NCBI GenBank assembly: GCA_028866775.1
Contig: JAGWHK010000002.1
Location: forward strand, 98,264-162,263
DNA length: 64,000 nt
Origin: Microcaldota archaeon
GTDB lineage: Archaea > Micrarchaeota > Micrarchaeia > Micrarchaeales > Micrarchaeaceae
Direction of reading: 5' to 3'
A program made the translations under genes and the position numbers. A model generated the notes under the pieces. It saw only the letters and a list, made by a program, of their open reading frames with translations. It did no database searches and was not told where the DNA came from. Positions 32,030-40,659 of this stretch are shown one piece after another. How positions within the stretch are numbered: position 1 is the first letter of the stretch; each line of letters begins with the position of its first letter.

Positions 32030-32587
32030 CTAAAACCTAAGGAGGATTATGGCAATTGCGACGCTCATCATTATCAGCCCAACAGCGAGTTGCAGGGCCC
32101 AGCCCGGGATCCTGTCAAAGACCCCTTTTAACGAACGAAGGCCCGCAAGCGGTATTGCCAATCCTACTGCCATGCCAATCAGAGCTGCCATATAAGCATG
32201 CGTAACTGCGCCTATTGACATTACTATGCTGCTGGCCTCGCACTCCTCGATCAGGATCGCGGTGTACACCCCGAGCAAGCCTATCCCAATGCTCTCCTCC
32301 TCCCTCTCTTTTCCAACCTTATGCTCTAGTCCTTCATAGAAAAAGTAGGCGCCAAGAGCGAATATTATGGCTCCGGAGGCGAGGTACACAACATTCAGCG
32401 GCAGGACAGTGAAGAACAGATATAGTGCCAATAGTATCGGTATTATGGTAGCCAGGCCGGCAAACGCTGTTCTCCACGCCTTTTTCCATTTGTACTTGCT
32501 TGCAGCGGCAAGGACGATCATGCCTATCTCACTGCCTTCGAGCAGGCCTACTCCCCAGCCCCCGATTAAAACATGAAATGGGAACAT
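32030..32587 (-). CDS. polytopic membrane protein with EGSE/EECE motifs, possible cation transporter
   Basis: 185 residues with about six helices. Acidic residues lie within helices, at GLLEGSEIGMIVL and LIEECEASSIVM, in repeated positions, as in FTR1-type iron permeases or the TMEM165/UPF0016 cation exchangers, which have E-rich motifs in an inverted repeat. The match to either family is only by pattern. The start at 32587 is used since the longer frame would run into tRNA-Arg, which lies just upstream. Confidence 0.6.
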   Translation of the reverse strand: MFPFHVLIGGWGVGLLEGSEIGMIVLAAASKYKWKKAWRTAFAGLATIIPILLALYLFFTVLPLNVVYLASGAIIFALGAYFFYEGLEHKVGKEREEESIGIGLLGVYTAILIEECEASSIVMSIGAVTHAYMAALIGMAVGLAIPLAGLRSLKGVFDRIPGWALQLAVGLIMMSVAIAIILLRF

Positions 32588-32613
32588 ATCGTAGCCTTTG
32601 TATGAATGTAATA

Positions 32614-32688
32614 CGGGCCCGGTGGGATTTGAACCCACGACCTTCAGCTTAGAAGGCTGTCGCTCTATCCAAGCTGAGCTACGGGCCC
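32614..32688 (-). tRNA. tRNA-Arg (TCT)
   Basis: Read on the minus strand: acceptor GGGCCCG/CGGGCCC, D stem GCTC/GAGC, loop CTTCTAA (anticodon TCT) in a CAGC/GCTG stem, T arm GTGGG-TTCAAAT-CCCAC, discriminator G. No intron and no encoded CCA. It lies directly between TatD and the membrane protein gene, all in the same direction. Confidence 0.93.
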
Positions 32689-33483
32689 TTAGTTGCGCAT
32701 CAATGTAAGCTTCGGTTTGCCTGCCTCTATTCCGAAATACCGCTTTGTGTTGGCCACTATCGCTTGGGCGGCCTGCTCGAATGTTATCCTCTTCTCCTCT
32801 GCGATCATGCCGACTGCGATGGTCACGTCCCTAGGCGATTTCACTGCAACAGGCGCGTCACTCTCGGCCATTATATTATCTATCGAGACCTCCTTTATAA
32901 CCTTTCTTCTCCTGCCTGACTCTAGTGGCGGCACAGAAATCATGCATCCCAGGCGCTCGGCCCGCTTCGCCTGCTCCACACTCCCCTCAAAGAAGTGTAT
33001 GTGCGCCTTCTTTACGGCCTTGTCCTCCAGCATCTGCAGCACCTCGTCTAAAGCGCCCCTGGAGTGTATCGAAACCGGCAGGTCAAGCTCCAAGGCCAGG
33101 TCAAGCATCCTTCCGAATACCTTCTTCTGCAACGGCATGTTCCCTTCCCTGCCGTCCAGCCCTATCTCACCTATGCCTACGACCCCAGGTCCTATTGAAC
33201 CTCTTATCAGGCCCACAGCAAGCTCAAGCTCGTCCTCCTTGAGCTTGACGGCATGCTCGGGATCCAGGCCCAGCATCACGAAAACGTTCTTCCCATCCGC
33301 GAGCTTGACAGACTCCATGTCAGATTTTATGTCAACTCCGTTGGTTATCAGGGTCTTTACGCTGGCGTTTATGGCATCACCGATCTGCGTTGCCGTCATC
33401 AGGTCAAGGTGGCAATGGGCATCGGCAAGCTCCACCACTGTTTTCTGGAAATCATGCTTCAATACATCTTTGGTACCCCCCAT
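32689..33483 (-). CDS. tatD: TatD-family metal-dependent hydrolase (DNase)
   Basis: 264 residues, TIM-barrel amidohydrolase. Metal ligands DAHCHLD near the N-terminus, GEIGLDG with the bridging Glu, the His in SIHSRG and in HIHFFEG, and the closing Asp in ESDAP. TatD enzymes are 3'-5' exonucleases or DNA repair nucleases. The start is 4 nt before the end of the carbamate kinase gene region, so the two genes form one transcript, ending at tRNA-Arg. Confidence 0.88.
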   Translation of the reverse strand: MGGTKDVLKHDFQKTVVELADAHCHLDLMTATQIGDAINASVKTLITNGVDIKSDMESVKLADGKNVFVMLGLDPEHAVKLKEDELELAVGLIRGSIGPGVVGIGEIGLDGREGNMPLQKKVFGRMLDLALELDLPVSIHSRGALDEVLQMLEDKAVKKAHIHFFEGSVEQAKRAERLGCMISVPPLESGRRRKVIKEVSIDNIMAESDAPVAVKSPRDVTIAVGMIAEEKRITFEQAAQAIVANTKRYFGIEAGKPKLTLMRN

Positions 33484-33487
33484 CGTT

Positions 33488-34390
33488 TCACTTGACTATC
33501 TTTGTCCCAGACCTTTCGGCAAGTATGTCAGACAGCTTGTAAAGGTTACCTATGTAAGCCGCCCTTCCCCCTCCTTTTATGAAGTCGATGCATGCCTGAA
33601 CCTTCGGCCTTATGGTGCCCTCCTCAAGATCCCCCATCATCTTCTCTAGGCTCCTTATGCTGACTGACTTTATCGCCTTCCTAGAATTTGTTGAGTAGAG
33701 ATAATCTGTATCTGTCAGTATAACGAGCTTCTGGGCCGCTATGTCGCGAGCCAGGATTGATGATGTCAGGTCCTTGTCAATCACAGCATCAACGCCGCTG
33801 TACATGCCTCCTTTCATCCTCATAGGAACTCCGCCCCCTCCTCCTGCTATTACTATTCCCTTTCCGTATAGCGACTTTATCATGTCCGATTCGAGTATCC
33901 TTAGCGGTTTGGGGGATGGGACTATGCGCCTGTACTTAGGACCCTTCTTTATGTACCTGAAGCTTCCCCTGCTGAGCTCTGACTCCAGCTCTGCCTGGCT
34001 AAGCAGTGGACCAATCGGCTTCATCTGGGGATTCTTGCTGTTCTCGACTATCACGTGCGAGATTACAGTGCATATCTCAGGCCTTTTCCCCATGAGTATG
34101 AGCTCCTCGGACAGGGCGATGCTTACCATCGACCCTATCACAGATTCGGTTTCGGCGGTCAGATAATAGAGAGGGAGCTCTGGAACCAGCTTTGCGGCGA
34201 TCTCGTTGCGCTGCAGCTCCCTTCCGACCTGCGGTCCGTTGCCGTGAGTCACTGCAATCTTCTCACCCTTTAGGTATAGATCTGCTATCTCCCGCGCGAC
34301 CTTTCTTATGTTGGCCCGCTGCGACCGCGGGTCGCCAAGCGAAGCTGGATTAGAAATTGCATTGCCCCCGATTGCCACCACGATACCAGA
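33488..34390 (-). CDS. arcC: carbamate kinase
   Basis: 300 residues starting MSGIVVAIGGNAI. Amino acid kinase fold: AIGGNA phosphate loop, THGNGPQVG, AGGGGGVPM, VDAVIDKDLTSS, and LTDTDYLY. The enzyme makes ATP from carbamoyl phosphate. Length and motifs are complete. No ornithine carbamoyltransferase or arginine deiminase is in the window, so the carbamoyl phosphate source is open; nucleobase degradation is another route. It is divergent from the HAD gene at 34431, with only 40 bases for two promoters. Confidence 0.92.
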   Translation of the reverse strand, partial: SGIVVAIGGNAISNPASLGDPRSQRANIRKVAREIADLYLKGEKIAVTHGNGPQVGRELQRNEIAAKLVPELPLYYLTAETESVIGSMVSIALSEELILMGKRPEICTVISHVIVENSKNPQMKPIGPLLSQAELESELSRGSFRYIKKGPKYRRIVPSPKPLRILESDMIKSLYGKGIVIAGGGGGVPMRMKGGMYSGVDAVIDKDLTSSILARDIAAQKLVILTDTDYLYSTNSRKAIKSVSIRSLEKMMGDLEEGTIRPKVQACIDFIKGGGRAAYIGNLYKLSDILAERSGTKIVK

Positions 34391-34430
34391 CATAAAAACC
34401 CTTTTAAGCATCCCTGCCTATCATATAGCG

Positions 34431-35030
34431 ATGATAAAGCTTATAATATTCGATATAGGGGGCGTTATCGAGGACTTCGCGGAGGAGCAGTACATCGACT
34501 ACATATGCACCAAGCTGAAGCTTGACAAAAAGGAGTTCAGGGAGGAGCTGCTCAGGATCCTGCCCAGCGCAGAGGAGGGAAGAATATCGACAAGGGAGAT
34601 GCTGCAGAGGGTGGCAATTATATTCGGGATAAACATCAGGAAGCTGGAGTGGTCCAGTTCATTGGTTAGGCTAGCCAAAATAAACCCAAGGATGGAGGGA
34701 TTGGTAAACAAGCTTGATGAGAAGTACAGGCTTGTCCTCTTGACAAACGTCTCGAAGAGCAGGTACATGGAGAACGTGAGGATGGGATTCTTTAGCAGGG
34801 TGAGATGCGACAGAGTATACGCCTCATGCTATCTGAAGATGTCAAAGCCAGGGCAGGAGATCTACAGGTATGTTCTCGATAGGGAGGGCGTTAAGCCGCA
34901 GGAAGCCGTATTCATCGACAACCTGCTTATAAACGTAAAAGGTGCCAGGAAGATCGGGATAAAGGGGGTGCACTTCGTTGGTTACGGCAAACTGGTAAAG
35001 GATTTGAGGAAGCTTGGTATAAGGTGGTAG
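34431..35030 (+). CDS. HAD-superfamily hydrolase
   Basis: 199 residues from MIKLIIFDIGGVIED. HAD motif I is FDIGG with the second Asp replaced by Gly (normally DxD), which is common in epoxide hydrolase or haloacid branches; motif II LLTNVS; motif III Lys in KMSKPG; motif IV FIDNLLINV. It is a member of the HAD IA class, similar to alpha-D-glucose-1-phosphate phosphatase-like proteins (the I-F-D-I-G-G-V start). Substrate unknown. proline dehydrogenase follows 1 nt later. Confidence 0.85.
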   Translation: MIKLIIFDIGGVIEDFAEEQYIDYICTKLKLDKKEFREELLRILPSAEEGRISTREMLQRVAIIFGINIRKLEWSSSLVRLAKINPRMEGLVNKLDEKYRLVLLTNVSKSRYMENVRMGFFSRVRCDRVYASCYLKMSKPGQEIYRYVLDREGVKPQEAVFIDNLLINVKGARKIGIKGVHFVGYGKLVKDLRKLGIRW

Positions 35031-35031
35031 T

Positions 35032-35883
35032 GTGCCATACAGCCTTGAAAGGTGGCTTGCCGGGAGGTGGATAGCGGGCCCTTCGATGACGGATGCCCTT
35101 GAGCGGGCTGTCGGAATAAACAAGAGGGGCATATCAGTCCTGATAAACTACCTGGGGGAGGACTTCACAAGGAAGGTTGACGTGGATGACTCTGTTGAGA
35201 CAGACCTTAGACTTATAACAGAGATCAGGAGGAGCAGGTTGAAGGGGGACATATCAGTCAAGCCTACCCAGATAGGACTCTGCATCAGCCAGAAGCTCTT
35301 CAAGGAGAACTATGTGAAGATCGCAGAGCATGCTAAGATGAACGGCGTGTTCGTCTGGCTTGACATGGAGGGGCCCCATGATGTGGAAAGGATCATAGAC
35401 ACCTATCTGGAGGTTCAGAAGCATATAACAGGAGGAATCTGCATACAATCATATCTGAAGAGGAGCATGGATGACCTAAAGAGGATAGTGAAGGCGGGGG
35501 GCATAGTCAGGCTCGTGAAAGGGGCTTACGGATTCAAGAAAGGCGAAGGGATGATAGAAGGAAGGGGGCTCATAAGCCTGAATTACATGGAGATGATGAA
35601 GTACCTATTTGCCGAATCTGAGCGCTTCACGATTGCTACCCACGACAGATATATCGTCGAGAAGGCGATCATGCTCAACAAGACGGCCCACAGGAAGGTC
35701 ACATACGCCATGCTCAATGGGATAGAGAACCAGTATGCCAAGAGGCTTGCGGCGCGGGGCGAGTCCGTCGCGCTCTACCTGCCGTTCGGAACCAGGTGGG
35801 TAGGCTATTCATACAGGAGAATGAAGGAGATAGGACACATAAGGCTCATCCTGCACTCGCTCCTCAAAAGCCAAGAGTTATAA
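35032..35883 (+). CDS. proline dehydrogenase
   Basis: 283 residues, FAD-dependent TIM barrel that oxidises proline to 1-pyrroline-5-carboxylate. Family motifs: VWLDMEGP, RLVKGAYGF, IATHDRYIVE, and the substrate-binding LPFGTRWVGYSYRRMKE with the paired arginines. The start is a GTG at 35032, 1 nt after the HAD stop codon. The enzyme for the next step is encoded at 26534-28150, so the window contains the complete proline-to-glutamate route although in two operons. Confidence 0.92.
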   Translation: MPYSLERWLAGRWIAGPSMTDALERAVGINKRGISVLINYLGEDFTRKVDVDDSVETDLRLITEIRRSRLKGDISVKPTQIGLCISQKLFKENYVKIAEHAKMNGVFVWLDMEGPHDVERIIDTYLEVQKHITGGICIQSYLKRSMDDLKRIVKAGGIVRLVKGAYGFKKGEGMIEGRGLISLNYMEMMKYLFAESERFTIATHDRYIVEKAIMLNKTAHRKVTYAMLNGIENQYAKRLAARGESVALYLPFGTRWVGYSYRRMKEIGHIRLILHSLLKSQEL

Positions 35884-35908
35884 CGTTAATCGGCACATTT
35901 TATACCGC

Positions 35909-35980
35909 AGCCCCATGGTGTAGTGGCAAGCACGGCGGGCTTTGGACCCGCAAACATCGGTTCGAATCCGGTTGGGGCTA
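35909..35980 (+). tRNA. tRNA-Gln (TTG)
   Basis: Acceptor AGCCCCA/TGGGGCT, D stem GTG.. with a short loop, anticodon stem CGGGC/GCCCG-type with loop CTTTGGA (anticodon TTG), T arm TCGGTTCGAATCCGG, discriminator A at 35980. A TATA-like ttttatacc lies just upstream, about 10 nt from the 5' end. No intron, no CCA. Confidence 0.9.
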
Positions 35981-35995
35981 TTTAAGTGAATAGAT

Positions 35996-36442
35996 ATGCA
36001 GAAGAACAGCTCTCGTCAACGGGACCTTTATTACGTTGCCGTAAAGGCATTTCTTGAGAAAGACGGCAAGCTTTTCATTTTCAGGGATAAGTATGGGGAT
36101 TGGGACCTTCCAGGAGGCAGGATTAAGAGGTATGAATTCAAAAAGCCACTGGAGCAGGTCCTAAAACGCAAGATGGACGAGGAACTTGGGAGGTCGATTT
36201 CCTACAAGCTCGGCAGCCCAGTAGTTTTCATGCGGCACGAGCGTATGGAACACGACACCAATTCGACAGTTAGGATATTTGCAATAGGGTACTTGGCCAC
36301 CCTTGTCAGGGGAAATATTAGACTCTCGGACATGCATACTGAATCAGCTTGGATTCCAATCAAAAGCTTTGATCCCAAGCATTACTTCACAGGCGGCTGG
36401 TTGAAGGGTGTACAGGAATACCTAAAACTCCGCAGAAAATAA
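35996..36442 (+). CDS. NUDIX hydrolase
   Basis: 148 residues. The NUDIX box is present in a modified form: GGRIKRYEFKKPLEQVLKRKMDEELG, which keeps the final EELG but has Lys where REU usually has Arg and a spacer longer than in the consensus. Family members hydrolyse nucleoside diphosphates linked to another group. The start lies 15 nt after tRNA-Gln. The next gene (ASCH domain) follows after 14 nt, so the two are one transcript. Confidence 0.85.
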   Translation: MQKNSSRQRDLYYVAVKAFLEKDGKLFIFRDKYGDWDLPGGRIKRYEFKKPLEQVLKRKMDEELGRSISYKLGSPVVFMRHERMEHDTNSTVRIFAIGYLATLVRGNIRLSDMHTESAWIPIKSFDPKHYFTGGWLKGVQEYLKLRRK

Positions 36443-36456
36443 TCCAAGGGGTTTGT

Positions 36457-36717
36457 ATGAGGATAGAAAAGAAATGCTGGCCAGAGCCATTTCAAAAGAT
36501 AGTTGAGGGTGCCAAGACCTACGACTTGCGCCTTGCGGACTGGGAGTGCAACCCTGGAGATGTGCTGGTCTTGAGGGAATGGGACCCAAAAACGAAGTCG
36601 TATACAGGAAGGTCCATCGAGAAGATTGTTACCTACGTTGGCAAAAGCAAGGACCAGGCACATTTCAGCAAGGAGGATGTTGAGAGGTACGGCTTCCAGA
36701 TCATAGCCTTTAGGTAG
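36457..36717 (+). CDS. ASCH/DUF3850-like small RNA-binding domain protein
   Basis: 86 residues with the pattern F..I..G.KTYDLRL.DW...PGD.L.LREWDPKTKSYTGR and a following I.Y.G strand, typical of ASCH/DUF3850 proteins, which share the PUA-like beta barrel and are predicted to bind RNA or a nucleotide. It ends 8 nt inside the convergent epimerase gene. Role unknown; pairing with a NUDIX gene suggests a nucleotide or RNA context. Confidence 0.8.
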   Translation: MRIEKKCWPEPFQKIVEGAKTYDLRLADWECNPGDVLVLREWDPKTKSYTGRSIEKIVTYVGKSKDQAHFSKEDVERYGFQIIAFR

Positions 36718-37714
36718 AGATTGTGTTGGATTTGCTTCCGCCCTCCGCCAGCCTGCTGCTCGCCCACCTGTAGGTCGTCTCAAGCCCTGTCCTGATCTCG
36801 GTAGTTGGCTTCCACCCCAACGTCCTCCCTATTTTCTCCAGGTTGGGCTGCCTTACGAGCGAACCAGAAGGCTTTGAGGTATCGAACTGTATGTTGATCT
36901 GCTTGCCCGATATTCTAACTATTTCTTTTGCAAGTTCTGCCACAGTTATCTCCTGATTGGATCCGATGTTGACAATCAGGCTCTCCTTTTTGTCCACATA
37001 GGCGTCTAGCTTGAGCAAGGCATCCACTAGATCTTCTACGTATACGAAGCCGCGCCTCTGCGTTCCGTCGCCCCATACCGTGAATCCCTCGCTTGGGTAT
37101 AGAATCGCCTTGCGCATCAGCGATGCCATCACTTGGCTCCGCTCCTTGCTCAGGCTTATGTTCCTCCCATATGTGTGGAATATCCTTGCTATCCCGACTT
37201 TGATGTCGGACAGGAAGCCCAGCTCCTTTTCAGCAATGTATTTCGCCCAACCATATCCACCCTCAGGGTTGACGTTCACATCTGCATCCTCCTCCCTGAA
37301 GGGCCTTGCGTCCTCTGGGCGCCCGCCAGTAGGGTAGACCGCTGCGCTAGAAGGGTATATTATCTTGCTGACTCCGTTTGCGGCGCAGGCCCTGAAGATA
37401 TTCATGTCTATCATCATGTTGGTCTGCATCACCGACAGTGCGGCGCCCTTCGAACCGTGCATGGTCGACACGTTACCAACCTCCGCGGCAAAATGGTATA
37501 ATGTGTCGCACCCCTTCAGCGCCCCGCTGATGAATTCGTAGTCCTTTATATCGCCATTTATCGGTTCAATCTCTATTCCCAGATCCTTGAGGTTGCCTTC
37601 GAAATGCGACGCCGGCTTCGCGATCAGGGTTACATCCCGCCCTGCCTTTATGAGGCCTTTCGCAAGGTTGCTGCCGAGGAATCCAGTTCCCCCTGTTATT
37701 ACTACCCGTTCCAT
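36710..37714 (-). CDS. NAD-dependent nucleotide-sugar epimerase/dehydratase (extended SDR)
   Basis: 334 residues. The Rossmann motif TGGTGFLGSNL, catalytic SSAAVY with YGWAK (YxxxK), and a C-terminal substrate domain with RRGFVYVEDLVDALL. This fits extended SDRs such as UDP-glucose 4-epimerase, GDP-mannose epimerases and dTDP-sugar enzymes; the exact sugar is not resolvable. It follows the nucleotide sugar dehydrogenase gene by 16 nt, and both would supply glycans for S-layer or pilin glycosylation. Confidence 0.88.
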   Translation of the reverse strand: MERVVITGGTGFLGSNLAKGLIKAGRDVTLIAKPASHFEGNLKDLGIEIEPINGDIKDYEFISGALKGCDTLYHFAAEVGNVSTMHGSKGAALSVMQTNMMIDMNIFRACAANGVSKIIYPSSAAVYPTGGRPEDARPFREEDADVNVNPEGGYGWAKYIAEKELGFLSDIKVGIARIFHTYGRNISLSKERSQVMASLMRKAILYPSEGFTVWGDGTQRRGFVYVEDLVDALLKLDAYVDKKESLIVNIGSNQEITVAELAKEIVRISGKQINIQFDTSKPSGSLVRQPNLEKIGRTLGWKPTTEIRTGLETTYRWASSRLAEGGSKSNTIST

Positions 37715-37730
37715 TCTCTCACGTTGACAA

Positions 37731-39065
37731 TCATTTCTTCATTTCCGGGTCGCCCCGTCCGATCCCAGAGTAGGTGAAGCCCATGCTGTTCAGCTTTGCG
37801 CCATCCAGCATATTCATCGCATCTATGACCACAGGTTTCCGCATTTTCGCCTTTATGCGCATGAAGTCTATTTCTCTGAACTCCGGCCATCCGGTGAGGA
37901 GCAGTATCGCATCAGAAGACTCCGCCGCCTCCTCCGCACGCTTGCACCTCTCGAATCTGGAGCCAAACGCCGTTCCGTTGAGGTCAGCCTTGGGGTCGTA
38001 GGCGCTTACTGTTGCACCGCGCTCGATAAGTCCTTTTATTATCTCTATTGATGCGGAGCGCCTTATCGCGCTTGTACCGGGCTTGTAGGTTAGCCCCAAT
38101 ACCCCTATCTTCATTCCGTTTATCTGCCCTATCGCAGCTTCGAGCTTCTTTGTCACCATCATGTTTTGCCGCTTATTTATCTCAAGGATGCTGTCAAGCA
38201 GCATGGTGCTTGCTCCTGTCCTTTTACCAAGCTCCTGCAATGCTTTTACGTCCCTCCCCAGTGTGCCCCCAGAAAATCCTAGCCCGGGGGTCAGCAGTGC
38301 CCCGTTCCCTATCCTTTTGTCCAGCCTTAGCGCCTTTGAGACTTCTACAAAATCGACTCCGAACGAGTCGCAGAGGTTCCCCAGCTCATTTGCATAGCTT
38401 ACCTCGCACGCCAGAAACGAGTTGAGTGCGTGCTTGACCATCTCCGCAGTCCTGAGGCTTACATTAAGCTTAGGCGAGTCAGCGAACGAGTAGAGGCGCT
38501 CTACCTCCTTGAACTCCCTTTCTGAGGACGTGCCCATCACCAGCAGGTCGGGGCTGTTGAAGCGTGAGATCGCCTCGCCCAGTTTTAGGTTCTCTGGCAC
38601 GCATGCAACCCCGAAATCAAGCGATGGCCTGGCCTTCCGAACACGCGCGGCTATCTCCTCGCATGTTCCCACGGGGACCTGGCTGCTCACTATAAGTAGG
38701 GCACCGTCGCGAAGCACAGGAATCAAATCCGCTACGCTACTCATTATGGGTGAGAGGTCAGTGCTGTCATCCTCTTTCACAGGGGTATCGAATGCAAGTA
38801 TAACATACTTGGCTTCGGCGACCGCAGAGGGTATGTCGTTCTTAAACTCCAAGGATCCTTTTGCGAGGTACTCCTTCACCATCTCCGAGAGACCAGGTTC
38901 GTATACCGGAGGTACGCCATTGGAGAGGTTGGTTGCCAGCTCCGCGGATTGGTCTACTCCCACCACCTTATAGCCGTGTGAGGCAAGGCAGGCCGCGGTA
39001 ACGGATCCTAGATGCCAGAGTCCTATGACTGCCACGATGTCGTTATCTTGCACTGTCTCCCCCAT
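37731..39065 (-). CDS. UDP-glucose/GDP-mannose dehydrogenase family protein lacking the catalytic cysteine
   Basis: 444 residues with three domains: NAD-binding (VIGLWHLGSV), central (VPENLKLGEAI, around 157), and C-terminal (GVLGLTYKPGTSAIRRS). In the active-site loop the family consensus FGGSCFPKD reads FSGGTLGRD here (residues 264-272), so the nucleophilic Cys is a Thr (268). The GGTL loop with GLWHLG in the N-domain looks like a distinct subfamily rather than a random mutation. A four-electron oxidation through a thioester would not be possible; other chemistry or a structural role is likely. Confidence 0.85.
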   Translation of the reverse strand: MGETVQDNDIVAVIGLWHLGSVTAACLASHGYKVVGVDQSAELATNLSNGVPPVYEPGLSEMVKEYLAKGSLEFKNDIPSAVAEAKYVILAFDTPVKEDDSTDLSPIMSSVADLIPVLRDGALLIVSSQVPVGTCEEIAARVRKARPSLDFGVACVPENLKLGEAISRFNSPDLLVMGTSSEREFKEVERLYSFADSPKLNVSLRTAEMVKHALNSFLACEVSYANELGNLCDSFGVDFVEVSKALRLDKRIGNGALLTPGLGFSGGTLGRDVKALQELGKRTGASTMLLDSILEINKRQNMMVTKKLEAAIGQINGMKIGVLGLTYKPGTSAIRRSASIEIIKGLIERGATVSAYDPKADLNGTAFGSRFERCKRAEEAAESSDAILLLTGWPEFREIDFMRIKAKMRKPVVIDAMNMLDGAKLNSMGFTYSGIGRGDPEMKK

Positions 39066-39117
39066 TGTCCTTAATTCATTGTAAAGAAAGATTAATAAGC
39101 CGTGAAACGCAATCCAG

Positions 39118-39171
39118 TATGTGATGAGACGAGGTATTTCTGACCTGTGATGAAAAGAGAGTCGCTGATGC
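39118..39171 (+). ncRNA. C/D box sRNA (2'-O-methylation guide)
   Basis: All four boxes are present in order with the expected spacing: C box GTGATGA at 39121-39127, D' box CTGA at 39140-39143, C' box GTGATGA at 39147-39153, and D box CTGA at 39165-39168. The two guide regions are 12 and 11 nt, separated by a 3-nt spacer. A TATA-like agattaataag lies about 25-30 nt upstream of the C box, so the RNA would have its own promoter. It lies between the dehydrogenase gene and tRNA-Leu. I cannot name the target nucleotide. Confidence 0.8.
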
Positions 39172-39202
39172 GATATCTGCCTTGTCGATCAATTAGCTTG
39201 AA

Positions 39203-39288
39203 TGCAGGGGGAGAGATTTGAACTCTCGAACCCGCTAAGGGACTGAACCCTAAATCCAGCGCATTTGGCCATGCTTTGCTACCCCTGC
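39203..39288 (-). tRNA. tRNA-Leu (TAG)
   Basis: Type II tRNA, 86 nt. On the minus strand: acceptor GCAGGGG/CCCCTGC, anticodon stem CTGGA/TTCAG enclosing TTTAGGG (anticodon TAG), a long variable arm (CCCTTAGCGGG), T arm GAGAG-TTCAAAT-CTCTC, and discriminator A. No intron, no CCA. Confidence 0.92.
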
Positions 39289-39356
39289 ATACTATACGTT
39301 TAGAGGCACTGTTTATAATTCTTTAGATGTGAAGTATAGACGGTAAAGGCCTTTTC

Positions 39357-40655
39357 GTGATAAACACCAAATACGTCAGGGAACACCTAGCAGAGATACG
39401 TGAAACGCTCAAAAACAGGGGCAGCAGCTTCCCTCTGGATGAGCTCCTTTCCGCGGATGAGAAGTGGCGCAAGCTGAAGACAGAGTATCAGGCGCTCCAG
39501 TTCAAGAGGAACAAGGCTAGCCTTGAGGTGTCCGCGGCGAAGAAGAAGGGGCAGGACATAAAGGAGATGGTTTCGGCCCTCGCGCAGCTCAAGGACCAGA
39601 TGGAGGGCCTTGAGAGTGAGATCCCGAAGTACGAGGAGAAGATCGATTCGCTGGTCTGGAATATCCCGAATGTACTTGACAAGGCGGTCCCGATAGGGAC
39701 TCCACCTGAAGCCAACAAGATCCTCAAGATCAAGGGGGACCCGAAGAGGAAAAGCGGGCCGAACCACGAGGAGATACTTACCAAGCTTGGCCTGCTTGAC
39801 GTGGAGAGGGCCGCCAAGACCGCGGGATCGAGGTTTTATTACCTCAGGGGGGACCTGGTGCTGCTCGAACAGTCGCTGCTGAGATATGCGCTGGACAAGC
39901 TGTCGAAGAAGGGTTACACGCCTGTCCTGCCCCCATTCATGCTCAGGAAGAAGTACTACAGGGGCGTCGCCCCTCTTGGCGTGTTCGAGGACGCCCTCTA
40001 CAGGATATCAGAGGCCAAGGAGGTCTCCGGAATGAAGGACGCAGAACACCTTGATGACGAGCTGTTCCTAATAAGCACCGCGGAGCATCCGCTCGCATCA
40101 ATGCACGCAGAGGAGCTCTTCTCGGGGGCGGATCTGCCGCTCAAGTATGCTGGGATAAGTCCCTCGTTCAGGAGGGAGGCGGGCTCGCATGGGAAGGACA
40201 CAAAGGGCATATTCAGGGTTCACCAGTTCGACAAGGTGGAACAGTTCATATACTGCAGGCAGGAGGACGAGAAGAAATACTTCGACGAGCTTCTTGCAAA
40301 CTCAGAGGAGATATTACAGGAGCTGGATATACCATACAGGCTGGTCCTCTTATGCAGCGGTGACACAGGCCACCAGATGAGCAAGACCATAGACTTCGAG
40401 TGCTGGTTCCCTGGGCAGGGCGATTACAGAGAGCTGGGCTCCTGCTCGAGCGCAGGAACCTGGCAGAGCATGAGGCTCGATATAAAGTACGACGACAAGA
40501 ACGAGAGGAGGTACGCCTCCACGCTCAACAACACCGCGATAAGCGCCCAGAGGACCCTCGCCTGCCTCGTAGAGAACTACGTGAGCAAGGACGGCAGCAT
40601 AGAGGTACCTGAGGTCCTGGTCCCATACATGGGCAAGAGCAGGATAACCGGGTGA
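39357..40655 (+). CDS. serS: seryl-tRNA synthetase
   Basis: 432 residues. An N-terminal coiled-coil arm (about residues 30-105, KTEYQALQFKRNKASLEVSAAKKKGQ) binds the long variable arm of tRNA-Ser, and the class II catalytic core has motif 2 (SFRREAGSHGKDTKGIFRVHQF) and motif 3 (TLACLVENY, close to the C-terminus). The start is a GTG at 39357. Standard bacterial-archaeal type, not the rare methanogen SerRS. Its stop codon is followed after 4 nt by the probable start of aRF1. Confidence 0.95.
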   Translation: MINTKYVREHLAEIRETLKNRGSSFPLDELLSADEKWRKLKTEYQALQFKRNKASLEVSAAKKKGQDIKEMVSALAQLKDQMEGLESEIPKYEEKIDSLVWNIPNVLDKAVPIGTPPEANKILKIKGDPKRKSGPNHEEILTKLGLLDVERAAKTAGSRFYYLRGDLVLLEQSLLRYALDKLSKKGYTPVLPPFMLRKKYYRGVAPLGVFEDALYRISEAKEVSGMKDAEHLDDELFLISTAEHPLASMHAEELFSGADLPLKYAGISPSFRREAGSHGKDTKGIFRVHQFDKVEQFIYCRQEDEKKYFDELLANSEEILQELDIPYRLVLLCSGDTGHQMSKTIDFECWFPGQGDYRELGSCSSAGTWQSMRLDIKYDDKNERRYASTLNNTAISAQRTLACLVENYVSKDGSIEVPEVLVPYMGKSRITG

Positions 40656-40659
40656 GGCG

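Noticed and set aside
32693-33649. A 318-codon open frame on the plus strand opposite tatD and the end of the carbamate kinase gene
   Set aside because: It is a mirror frame of tatD (a clear enzyme with all metal ligands) and has a Ser/Pro/Thr-rich composition with no motif.
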